Origin: Tricholoma matsutake
Lineage: Eukaryota; Basidiomycota; Agaricomycetes; Agaricales; Tricholomataceae
Length of the DNA: 64,000 bases
Reading direction: 5' to 3'
Assembly: GCA_026075535.2 (NCBI GenBank)
Contig: AP026540.1
Span: 2,232,001-2,296,000, forward strand
The notes beneath the pieces were generated by a model. It saw nothing but the letters and a program-made list of their open reading frames with translations, had not been told where the DNA came from and did not search any database. The position numbers and the translations under genes are program-made. Below, in pieces: positions 23,590 through 33,012 of the stretch (position 1 is the first letter of the stretch; the number at the start of each line of letters is the position of its first letter).

Positions 23590-23860
23590 AGCCACCCACC
23601 CCCAGCCTCATGAGCAACTGCTTGTGGGGTGGAACATGGGTGTAACGATGCCCAGATGCAGGGAAAGGAGATGACAACAATGCACCACCTGCCCCCAGCC
23701 TCACGAGCAACTGCTCATGGGGTGGAGAGTGGGTGGAACGACACCTAGGCACAGGGATAGGAGATGACAGCGCACCACCCGCCCCCAGCCTCACAAGCAA
23801 CTGCTTGTGGGGTGGATTGCTGGTGGAACGACAATGACGACAAGCCACCCACCTCCATTG
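23590..23860 (-). repeat. Three ~92 bp tandem units with AGCAACTGCT palindrome
   Basis: The palindrome core recurs at about 23611, 23704 and 23795, each flanked by CCCCCAGCCTCA and GGGGTGGA. In one minus frame each unit reads PPHKQLLVRLGAGG or a close variant, a peptide also seen in other R copies. Confidence 0.75.
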
Positions 23861-24121
23861 TGGGGTCGTGGGGTGGGTTTTTTTTTCTTCTTTTTCTTTT
23901 AGCCCTCCCCCACATTTTGGGGGGAGATTTTTTTTAAATCTATAGTTTGTAATGTAATTATTATTAGTTTTTTTGGTATTTCTTTAATTGTATTGTATAC
24001 TCCCTCGCGTTAGATGCGAGGGATGCAGTTAATAAAATTTATTTGTTCAATTTTTGAAAGATAAATACTTGAGTTTGAGTTTGAGTGTCATAAATAAACT
24101 ATGTATTACTAACAAATAATT

Positions 24122-24204
24122 CTCCTGTGGCTCAACTGGTTGATCACATGTGTTTGGTTTGTTGTGTGATGACTTGGAGGTCTTGGGTTCAATCCTTGCT
24201 CTGC
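24122..24204 (+). repeat. tRNA-like sequence
   Basis: A box GTGGCTCAACTGG (24127-24139) and B box GGGTTCAATCC (24185-24195) are separated by about 45 bp. Some stem pairing is visible, but there is no reliable cloverleaf. It lies in the right arm of the 22568-24357 insertion, mirroring the one in the left arm. Confidence 0.5.
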
Positions 24205-25050
24205 ACACCTATATTTTGTAGGCACGTCATGACTTTCATAAAGTCTGAAAAGCTTGGAACTCATAGGATATCAAATCAACCCAGATTCTGCATACAGACT
24301 AGCTCGGACTCCACACAGTCCATGCGGAGTCTGCTAGGACATGTGGGGCACTGTAAATTACTGGATTTTGCAGACATCCCCATGGATGGGATTGAGGAGG
24401 CTAATGAGCTCAATGAATATCTTTCTCTACTGATTGAAAGGGTTCGTGATCCTCTTGCTTGGTGGTGGGATCATTGCCACACGTACCCTTGGTTGTCCTG
24501 TATGGCATTTGACTTTCTTAGTGCACCAGGTATGAGGTATAATTTGCTATAGCCTATCCATGCTGATCTCCTGTGTATTTAGCTACATCAACGGCAGTTG
24601 AGTGCATCTTTTCTCAAGGCCGTCAACTTCTTTCATACACCCAAAATTGCTTCTTGCCATTTTCCATTCATTCCATCTTATGCTTTGGGGATTGGAGCCA
24701 CAAGGATTTGCTTCACATGCCAGATCTTGTTCTTGCTGTTGACGATAAGCAGAAGTCAAAGAAACGGACATTTGAGGAGACCTCTATTAGTGCCGATGAA
24801 TCACAAATTGTGTAGATTATTGTCGACAATAAACTTTTAGCCACTTGTTTTGTACATATATCTTGTAGCCTACCACAATCTGATGCCACGGTATTGATGG
24901 TATACCATGGTATTAATACACCATGGTCTTAAATAAAACCTCCAGGTATAACCTGTACCCATGGTTATGGTGTGTGCATGGGTATGGTGTCAAAGGTTAC
25001 AGGTGTGGTAATGTTTACAAGACCCACAGTGTGACCCATGCTACACCCTA

Positions 25051-25500
25051 GGCATCCCTCTGCACCCTCCTAGCCTGTGTCGACAGCCTCACACCCCATT
25101 TGGACAGGGAGGAGGGGGTTAGTCCAGCATCTGGGGTCATGGTGCGTCTCATGTCTGGGTCTGTCATCACTAGTAGTTTAGATCCCAAAAAATGAAGAAA
25201 AACATTTAGTTAGTTGATAAACACAAGCAAAAAAACAAAAACAAAAAACATATCTAGGGCCCAAATGATGGTTGCATCGTTTGGGCTCACATTGCATCCG
25301 AAATGACTTGTTTGCAGCCAGCACCAGTTCTTGCTGCTGTGGGAGTGGGGCATGGGAGTGGTGGTGCTGGGTGTAGGTGGAGTAGAGGTGCTTATAGATG
25401 GAGCTGGCAGATGGAAGTGGTGGACCGTGGTACAGGTTGTGTGATCAAGCTGAATGTTCAAAATGAACCATGAGACTTACTTTCCATTTTGATCCAAAAT
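25051..25500 (-). repeat. R-family repeat copy, right part
   Basis: This continues the copy interrupted at 19249. It contains the CTAGCCTGTGTCGACAGCC stretch shared with 23400-23440 and the intron-like segment 25165-25255, with its ACTAAC branch but a damaged donor (GATATG). A GGGCCCAAATGATG hairpin follows at 25257-25290. Confidence 0.6.
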
Positions 25501-25809
25501 CCCCATGTTGGAAGAACCCGCTGACTTTGAAGATTGGTAGGGGCTGACTTTCAAAAGAAAGCTTATTTGGCACTGCACTTAAACCTGTATTTTGATGGCA
25601 TGTTCATCAGGTTATAAAGACGAGTCCTTGTACCTTGGACTTGTAACCCGTCTGACTGTATCACAGGTATAGATGGTGTCTGAGTACTATCTGCTACTAG
25701 TTCTTGCTTTTTGCTATGTAGGATACTTGATCAAGTGAGATTTCACAGCACATGCACTATAGACCCATACTCAATGATCCATGCTAAACCAATGCCAAAC
25801 AGTGCCTAC

Positions 25810-26119
25810 CTAACTTCAAGATGAACTTGAATTCTGCTTTGGCTCTTATCATCTTATACTTGATTCTAATCTATTTGTATGTTGTTTAAAGGGTTCAGTG
25901 AGATGAGAGACCTACAATATGGCATTCTTTCCAATTTTGATATTTTCACTTGGTAGTAGTTATGACTTGGAATGGGCAGAACTTGGTCAGTTCTGCTTTG
26001 TTTCTCCCTCATATCATACTTTATTCTCATCTATTTCGTTGTTATTTGAAGAGCCCAGTGAGATGAGAGGCCTATTATGTGCCATTCTTTTGCACTTTGA
26101 TATTTTCACTATGCAGTAC
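25810..26119 (+). repeat. 159 bp tandem array, left part (two diverged units)
   Basis: Two units match the array at 28440-29235, including the TTATCATCTTATACTT, GGGCCCAGTGAGA and TTTTGATGTTTTCA-type blocks. The array is interrupted at 26120 by a TIR element. Confidence 0.75.
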
Positions 26120-26253
26120 TAAGGCTCCAACTGTTCTATCTATATAACTATCTTATACAGTTTATACTGTATATATATATGTTTATGTATAGGGCTTGGG
26201 CCTCAAGGTGGTGTACACAGTAGTTATACAGTATATAGATGGTTAAACAGTTT

Positions 26254-27382
26254 TAGGGAATGCCAGGGGTAACCCTTGGGTATATTTTCCCACACCCGTA
26301 CCCATACCCATGAACACCATACCCGTGTGGGTACAGGTATGGTGTTACTGTGGGTTTCCTCAGGTTACCCATGGTTATTCGCGGGTTTCAAGAAGAATAT
26401 GTATTTTAATAATTTATTACACTAAATTAATTTACACTAAGTTAATAGAAACCCCCCCACTCGCGTTTGCAGCAAGGAAGGGGGCAGTGGTGCCTGTTGT
26501 CACCCAGAACAAGATGAGAAACCCCCCCCTCTTGCGTTTGGAGCAAGCAAGGGGGGGTAGTTCCTGTAGTCACCAAGAATGGAACAAAAAACCCCTCCCT
26601 CTCACGTTTGGAGCAAGGGAAGGGGGGGGGGGGGGGGGGGGGCTTGCTCCCATTCTCATTGTCCCCATCCTAGTTGCTCCCTGTTTCCACCCCGCGAGCA
26701 GTTGCTCATGGCGGTGGTTGAGGGTGCTATGAGTGTGGTGGTGGTGGTGGCCATCGTCATTGTCATTGTCGTCCCGGCTCCCTTTTCTCATTGTTGTTGT
26801 GCCATCCTGTTGTTGTTGTTGTTGTCAATAGTTAGAACTAATACCTACAAAACTTTGTTAGTAAAAAAAGAAAGGAATGAGAAGACAAATTAAAAAAACT
26901 CACCTGTGGCCCAACGTCCCATTGTTCTGTTGTCTCATTGTCCTGTTGTTCTGTCATCTCGTCATCTCATCATCCCATTGTCCCATTGTCTTGTCATCCC
27001 ATCGTCATCTGGTCGTCTTGTCATCTTGTCATCTGGTCATCTTGTTGTCTTGTTGTCTTGTTGTCCCATTGTCCCATTGTCATCTCATCATCCACATCTT
27101 CATTGCTCCCCATTTCTACCCCGCGAGCAGTTGCTCACGGCAGTGGTTGGGGGTGTTATGGTGGTGGTGGTGGTGGTCTGGATTGTTTAGAAGTGTGCTG
27201 TGAGGGAATCAACAAGGTCATATGACCACTCACCTGACCGGAAATTCGGCACCTGAATACCCATAAACCCACAGGTACGGGTACGGTTTTCCACGGGTAC
27301 AGCAATCCCATACCCATACCTGTACCCGGGCATACCCGTGACCAGAAACCCACGGTGTTACCCATACCCCTGCTATTCCTTA
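26254..27382. mobile_element. Nested TIR element (TAGGGAATGCCAGGGGT)
   Basis: Ends are TAGGGAATGCCAGGGGT and, inward from the right, TAAGGAATAGCAGGGGT. A perfect 8 bp duplication AACAGTTT flanks it (26246-26253, 27383-27390). It contains three ~70 bp units of CTCGCGTTTGCAGCAAGG type (26448-26625), a long G run (about 26625-26642), two GAGCAGTTGCTC palindromes (26692-26712, 27119-27141) and a minus-strand intron (26903 down to 26845). It is part of the same terminal family as 8090-8567 and 39152-46223. Confidence 0.82.
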
Positions 27383-27621
27383 AACAGTTTATTATGATGA
27401 ACAGCAATAACAAATAACAGGGTGTCACAAGGGGGTTGCAGAACAGGAAAGTCACATGTTCACTGAGTTTTTTTTTCTCAGCCCCTCGATTGGCCCCTTT
27501 CTGCCATATATGGAAATTTCCCATCATGTGCAGTTTTTTCCCCAAGCAATTTTCCCAAAAGAATTCATCACTGTATAGTACAGACTGCCTAGCAGCACAA
27601 TTCCTATGCTTCTTACTAGGG

Positions 27622-27710
27622 CTAGCTGTGATTTTGAACCCATGTAACACCTGCAACTTCAATATTTTGTGTGTGTGTTGAGATATCAAGCTCAGCCATC
27701 TCAGGCTGCT
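27622..27710 (-). repeat. tRNA-like sequence
   Basis: The minus strand has A box TGGCTGAGCTTG and B box GGGTTCAAAATC about 45 bp apart. Pairing is poor. It is the fourth tRNA-derived segment in this window. Confidence 0.45.
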
Positions 27711-28439
27711 CTTTGGCCCTGATACCCTTCTGTTATTGATCCTTATCAGTGTTCTGCCTTTGTTAGCTAGTTACCAGTATATATACTTCACTGTACTGTA
27801 TTGTGCTTTTTGAGTACTTGTAACCCATGGGCACTATTCCCCTTTTTGCAACAATGTGTTGACAAGAAACCATGCCATGTCATGCCCAATTTGCTGATGA
27901 TGTGTCAACAGAACAACTTCTCCTGGCAACTTTCTTAGCATCACAACACACATTTTCAGTAAATCTACAGTTTCTACTGGTTTGGGAGCTATTCTACAAC
28001 CATCCTAAGTAATTCATGCCCAAAGAAAGTCATTGTTCATAGTTTACAAGTCTATAGAACCCATTTGGTGGCTCAACAACACCTATCAGTGTTGTATATA
28101 TGGTATACCCTAGTATAGTTTTTTTCAGCCTCCAGCAGGACCCCCCTAATCCTACCTGCAGTTTGGGATTCCTGTTCCACCACCCCCTTACATTCACTCT
28201 TAGAATCTTGCTTCCTGGCTGCTGAAGCAGCATCAAGTAAGCTTTATTCCTTATCTGATATGTGCAAATTTTAGTTATGGTGATAAAGGAAGGAAATGAT
28301 AATGTTAGCATTTCAACTGTGTAGATCAAGTGTATATCTGTTTATTAAACAGTATATAGATGGTTATATGGTTTAGACAACTGTTTATGTATACTTGGCC
28401 TTTGAGGAGTATACATAAACTAAACAGTTGGAGCCTTAT

Positions 28440-29235
28440 ACAGTACTTACAACCTGGGTGCAGAACCCAGTGGGTTCTGCTTCATTTCTTATCATCTTAT
28501 ACTTTATTCTAATCTATTTACATGTCGTTTGAAGGGCCCAGTAAGACGAGAGGGTTGCGACATGCTGTTCTTTTGCATTTCGATGTTTTCATTATGTAGT
28601 GGCTACAATGTGGGTATGGCAGAACTCAGCAAGTTCTGCTTCGTTTCTTATCATATTATACTTCATTCTAATCTATTTACATTTCGTTTAAAGGGCCCAG
28701 TAAGACGAGAGGCTTGCGATTTGCTGTTCTTTTTCAATTCGATGTTTTCATTATGTAGTGGCTACAACCTGGGTATGGCAGAACTTGGTGAGTTCTGCTT
28801 CGTTTCTTATCATCTTATGCTTCATTCTAATCTATTTACATGTTGTTTGAAGGGCCCAGTAAGACGATAGGCTTGAGACATGCTGTTCTTTTGCATTTCA
28901 ATGTTTTCATTATGTAGTGGCTACAATCTGGGTATGGCAGAACTCAGCAAGTTCTGCTTCGTTTCTTATCATCTTATACTTTATTCTAATCTATTTACAT
29001 GTCGTTTAAAGGGCCCAGTGAGACGAGAGGCGTGGGATGTGCCATTCTTTTTCATTTTGATGTTTTCATTATGTGGTGGCTACAACCTGGGTATGGCAGA
29101 ACTGCTTCATTTCTTATCATCTTATGCTTCATTCTAATCATTTACATGTCGTTTGAAGGGCCCAGTGAAACGAGAGGCTTGCGACGTGTCATTCTTTTTT
29201 ATTTTGATGTTTTCATTATGTAGTAGCTACAAGTG
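28440..29235 (+). repeat. 159 bp tandem array, right part (five units)
   Basis: Units start at about 28461, 28620, 28779, 28938 and 29096, a period of 159 bp, with the last slightly shortened. Each holds a small inverted repeat GCAGAAC...GTTCTGC. As 159 is divisible by 3, one plus frame stays open across units (28529-28870, 28880-29137) and repeats a 53-residue Phe/Ser-rich peptide. I see no start, domain or splice context to call this a gene. Confidence 0.9.
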
Positions 29236-29378
29236 TCTGCACCGTGGTGTTTACTAAAACACCATGGTTAAAACCCATACCCCCAGGTATGGTGTACTAA
29301 CAGGTGTGGTGTATGTGGGTATGGGTGCGGTAAACATCGAACTCACCCGCGGTGTAACCCGTGTTACACCCTAAACGT
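29236..29378. repeat. Terminal fragment of a hAT-2-like element
   Basis: It ends in GGTGTAACCCGTGTTACACCCTA-type sequence, close to the right end of hAT element 2, directly before gypsy gag coding. The opposite terminus was not located, so it may be a truncated copy that removed the 5' part of the gypsy element. Confidence 0.45.
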
Positions 29379-29887
29379 GCCACCTAATGCGCCCACTAAG
29401 GAGCACACCCAGATCAAACTGTCTCCCCCTGCCGAATTTAATGGTGCGCATGTGCAGGGGCATGCATTCCTTAATTCCTGTGAGTTGTATATCAATCTCC
29501 AGTTGCATCAATTTGTTGATGATGCTGCAAATTTTTATTGGGCCTTCACATACATGAAATCTGAACACACCTATCTCTACATGGACCATATTCTGCGCCA
29601 AACTAAAGAGCTTGGTTCTCTACCTTTCTCCACTTGGGGTGACTTTTGAGCAGAGTTTGTATGCCACTTTTGTCCCCTCAATGAGTGCCACCAAGCAGTG
29701 ACATGCCTCAAGTCATCCTCTTACCATCAGGCACATTGATCTGTGGACAATTATAGTGATGAGTTTAAGGATTTGGTGGACATGGCAGGATATGGGAGTG
29801 GGCTACCAGTGGTGGTGAAGTTTCGATGGGGCCTCAATCAAGAAATTCAGGACCAGATTGCACAGATGTTGGAAGGGCATCTGGTGG
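29379..29887 (+). pseudogene. Ty3/gypsy gag (capsid) 5' fragment
   Basis: The plus frame reads a Retrotrans_gag-type capsid: LSPPAEFNGAHVQGHAFL (29415-29470), then LGSLPFSTWGDF. After a TGA it continues with EFVCHFCPLNECHQAV and YSDEFKDLVDMAGYGSGLP. It ends at QIAQMLEGHLV, where the solo LTR 29888-31344 interrupts it. It continues at 31345 with DDDIYAWYEAAS. This forms the upstream half of the element whose pol is at 9384-1 (see the inversion). Confidence 0.85.
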
Positions 29888-31344
29888 TGATAGGTCCACC
29901 CCTATCATCCACCTTGTCATTCAAGCTCGGAAAACACATCTACAATTGTCGTCAAAGCTCTACAATTGTTGTCCAAAGCTCTCCAAACCCCTCCGAAGCT
30001 CTATGATGCTCTATGAAGCTCTACAAAGTCACGAGAATGCTTTGAAATCCTTCGCAACACTTTGAAATTCTTCGCAACACCTCAAAATTCTTCGTATGCC
30101 TTCGGCCGATATAATACAATTCCCCCGACCTTCGGACAGCTCAGGATATACCCTTGGAGCATCGTCGATGGGTTCCAAACCAGTATCGAGCAATATCGCA
30201 GCAATATCGGCCTTCGAACAAGTCCGATATTTCCTCGACTGACTTTGAAAATCATCGAACATCGCAAATCGGCATCAGACACTATATCGCTATCTAAATA
30301 CTCATTGCACACATGCCAGACGTATCCCCTACCATCGTCGAACGCGATTGAGCATTGTCAAACATTGTTGAATATCATATCAAACACGATCGAGCATCGT
30401 CGAGCATCATCAATCGATATCAAGAGACTGTGAGCAACATCGGGCGCCGCATTTGTTATCTATATGGTGGAATACCATGCACCAGGAAGTATTTCAACTT
30501 GTGCTCAAACCTGCTGATAGTAGGTCAGCCTTGTTCCAAGTCCCTATCATGCACAGAACCCACTGGATGCATTATTGTGAGACTTAGTGCAGTTTATACA
30601 CAAAGGACAGTCCCCTTTTAGTTCTATACCCTTTATTACTCTTTCATCATATGATATATATCTTTCTTGTTCAGATTCCAGTCTCCTTTTTGGCCTGGTG
30701 CCTTAACTCATATCTTTTGCCTCATGTTCTACACATGTTCTCTAGCCTTTTTAGGTACTTTCTTTATTTTATATAAAAAGATGTACTAGATACAAAGAAA
30801 AACAGGAGAGTCGTCGTCTTCCTCCCAGATCACAGTGATTTGAGAGTTCGGTTTAGTCTTATTCAGTCCAAAGTTTGGTGTTTTATGCTAAACTTCCTCA
30901 AAGTTTTATGCTAAACTTCCTCAAAGTTTTATGCTAAACTTCCTCAAAGTTTTATGCTAAACTTCCTTGAAATTCCTTGAAATTCCTCGCATTACACTAT
31001 TTTCGCTCTCGCTTCCCTCAATTAGCCTTTTCTTCACTTCTACTACTCATCTAGTCCCCTGATCTTGTGTCCGAACATATCTGCACACTTGAAATTCCTT
31101 GAAACCTCTTCGAAAAATATCGCAACATCTTGAAAATCATCGCAACATCTCACAAATCATCATAAGTCCTCAAAACACATTCTTTTAGCCTTGGACTGCT
31201 TCGACAAGCAGTTGTTTTATGACTATTTGATGGTTGGTCTGACAGGTGACATCTAGAGGGCCTCGCATCCTTCCTCTGACTTGTGTTATACCATCTGAAG
31301 CCTTTTTGTGGGTTTTGTTTGGGTTTCTGGGTTGAGCATCATCA
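29888..31344 (+). repeat. Solo gypsy-type LTR (1457 bp) inside gag
   Basis: It starts TGATAGGTCCACC and ends GGTTGAGCATCATCA. The target GTGG is duplicated (29884-29887, 31345-31348), and removal rejoins gag in frame. It contains runs of AAGCTCTACAAA-like words, TCGAGCATCG-like words (30330-30430) and four copies of TTTTATGCTAAACTTCC (30880-30985). A second, interrupted LTR of the same family is split between 32199-33012 and 9385-9956. Confidence 0.88.
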
Positions 31345-32198
31345 GTGGACGATGATATCTATGCTTGGTATGAAGCTGCTTCACTCTGTGATGAGAACTG
31401 ACTCACAAATGCTGCATTCCATGCTCCAACTACCACTCATGCGCCCTACACCTTCAATTAAACCCTTCCCCACCATAACCCCATTCCTGTCAATCAGACT
31501 CCTGCATCAGCCATCAATGTCCCAGTACCAATGGATGTTGATGCAGCCTGCAGCCGTGTGCATAGGTTGGATCTCTGCTACTGCTGTGGGGAAACTGGGC
31601 ACAGGGCTGGAGCATGTCCCCATTGTCAGGATATCTGCATGCTCACCTCTGAGGGGCGAGATGAACTCCTCCAAGACCTGTTGGTGCTTGTAGATGTTGA
31701 GGAAGTGAAGGATCAGGTTGCAGAGGAGATCAAGTCAGAAGTTGTAGAGGAGCAGGATATTTCTATTTGTATGCCCTCACTGCCTGTCCATAACCACTTT
31801 GAAGTTTTGTCAGTGGAATCCCTGGAGAATGAATCTAATTCCATGACTGTTCCCCTGTCTGACTCTTTGAAGTTGGCTGAAGACATACCTGCTCTTCCTA
31901 TCTCTCCCTCTGCCACACGCCCCAAAATTAAATCATGGGAGCACAAAATACCATGCAAATATATTGTTGCATCCACTCCTTCTACACATTCCTTGAACCT
32001 AGCAATTGATCTACAGACTACCAACACTGGACAGATACTTGGTGTCTCTGTGCTCCTGGACTCTTCCTCGATGCCCATCTTGCACAACAACATCGCCTGA
32101 ATACTCACTCACTCTCATGTCCAATACCTGTTTATAATGTGGATGGGTACCCAAATGAAGCTGGTGCCATTCAAGAGGTTGTAGACCTGGTCCTCTGT
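31345..32198 (+). pseudogene. Ty3/gypsy gag C-terminus, zinc knuckle and protease start
   Basis: It begins DDDIYAWYEAASLCDEN then a TGA, continues into a Pro/Thr-rich region, and reaches a CCHC knuckle CYCCGETGHRAGAC (31579-31620). An acidic linker follows, then a degraded aspartic protease: VLLDSSSMPILH (DSG changed to DSS), a stop at 32100, and in another frame PIPVYNVDGYPNEAGAIQ ... VDLVL ending at 32194. The next codons of this protease (YKDHSECALF) lie at 9384 on the other strand, beyond the inversion. Confidence 0.85.
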
Positions 32199-33012
32199 TG
32201 ATAGGTCCACCTTGTTATTCAAACTCGGAAATCACATCTATGATCATTGTCAAAGCTCTACAAACCCATATGAACCCCTCCGAAGCTCTATGAAGCTCTA
32301 CAACCCTCTCCAAAGCTCTCCAAAACTCTACAAAGCTCTATGAACCTCTACAAAGTCACGAGAATGCTTCAAAATTCTTTGCAACACCTCAAAATTCTTT
32401 GTATGCCTTTGGCCGCCATGATACAATTCCCCCAACCTTTGTACAGCTCAGGACATACACCTGGAACATCATCGATGAGTTCCGAACCAGTATCAAGCAA
32501 TATTGCAGCAATATCGGCCTTCGAACAAGTCTGATATTTCCTCGACCAACTTCAAAAATCATCGAACATCAAAAATCGACATCAGACACTATATTGCTAT
32601 CCGAATTGTCATCACACACATGCCAGACGTATCCCCTACCATTGTCAAACAATATTGCACTGATTTCGGGCCATGAACAAAGTCCAAAGAATCTTCAAAA
32701 ATCTTCAAAAAATATCAAACCTTGAAAAACATCTTTGGACACAGTATTTCCTATTCAAATGATCTTTGGATGCATGCTGGACACATGGGACACTATCTCG
32801 AGTATCTCAAACACATTTTGACTGCATGTGCACGCATACAATCCACTCGAAGCAGTTTCCGATGTTTTATTCAATTTATAACAAGGACAGTCCGCTTTGA
32901 GCTATTCTTTCTTATTATTTCTTCATCATGTGTTATATTCACCCTTTCTAGGCTCGCTTTATTGTTCTGATATACTTATATTGGCTTTTGCCTGGAGTTT
33001 TCCACATGTTTG
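32199..33012 (+). repeat. 5' half of gypsy-type LTR2, cut by hAT copy B
   Basis: It starts TGATAGGTCCACC and is collinear with 29888 onward. It stops at CATGTTTG (33005-33012), the 8 bp duplication next to hAT copy B. The other half is at 9385-9956. The bases bounding the whole LTR2 (CTGT on this side, CCAT on the other) do not form a clear duplication. Confidence 0.82.

Larger units (their letters stand above)
22568..24357. mobile_element. 1.8 kb insertion in hAT-2 transposase, with tRNA-like sequence near each end
   Basis: The left end GTGCCCCACAT and right end ATGTGGGGCAC are inverted repeats. TTACT is duplicated on both sides (22563-22567 and 24358-24362), and removal restores the transposase frame. 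The right end carries six extra bases (TGTAAA), so the exact terminus is uncertain. The arms are rich in GGACTC/GAGTCC words. A tRNA-like segment lies in each arm. The middle holds a R-family cassette with hairpin, intron and three palindrome-bearing tandem units. No transposase is seen. Confidence 0.65.
19903..24815 (+). pseudogene. hAT transposase, element 2
   Basis: A TATAAAAG box (19860) lies 43 bp before the ATG at 19903. The first exon is Ser-rich then basic (KSIKNVVKKAIHPFKKAHT). A BED zinc finger is at 20425-20545 (CAAKKCQGLKG...NLKSHTMKCFG). A catalytic-core segment reads QIHFATDAWTSPNHCAFIAW (20980-21040), then FVGDNATSND (21290-21320). The C-terminal dimerisation domain reads TSTAVECIFSQGRQLL ... 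CFGDWSHKDLL (24588-24715). Introns are short with clear GT/AG. Breaks: TAA after HMKA near 20675, in-frame TGA at 21374-21376 and 21419-21421 where CGA is expected, and a 1.8 kb insertion at 22568-24357 splitting RSL/LDFADIP. Not functional as it stands. Confidence 0.85.
19250..25050 (+). mobile_element. hAT transposon 2 (TAGGGTGTAGCATGGGT termini)
   Basis: Termini are TAGGGTATAGCATGGGT (left) and TAGGGTGTAGCATGGGT (right, inward). The flanks AGCATCCC (19242-19249) and GGCATCCC (25051-25058) are an 8 bp duplication with one transition. An uninserted copy of the target repeat is present at about 23400-23500 and reads through the site as GGCATCCC, which supports the boundaries. It carries its own broken transposase (19903-24815). 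A non-autonomous relative with the same ends is at 56017-57828. Confidence 0.88.
26120..28438. mobile_element. Non-autonomous TIR element (TAAGGCTCCAACTGTT) inside the tandem array
   Basis: Both ends read TAAGGCTCCAACTGTT inward, a perfect 16 bp repeat. The flanks TGCAGTAC (26112-26119) and TACAGTAC (28439-28446) are an 8 bp duplication with one change, so this is a hAT-type insertion. There is no transposase. Another element (26254-27382) is nested inside, and a tRNA-like segment lies at about 27622-27710. Confidence 0.8.

Noticed and set aside
28461..29120. CRISPR-like array
   Set aside because: The repeats are contiguous 159 bp units without unique spacers, in a eukaryotic genome; no cas genes.
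28529..29137. Two plus-strand ORFs encoding a repeated 53-residue peptide
   Set aside because: They follow from a 159 bp tandem repeat whose length is a multiple of three; no start context, domain or splice signals.
32195..32198. Target duplication for gypsy LTR2 (CTGT here, CCAT at the far end)
   Set aside because: The 4-mers do not match; the LTR boundary is supported by homology and protease frame only.
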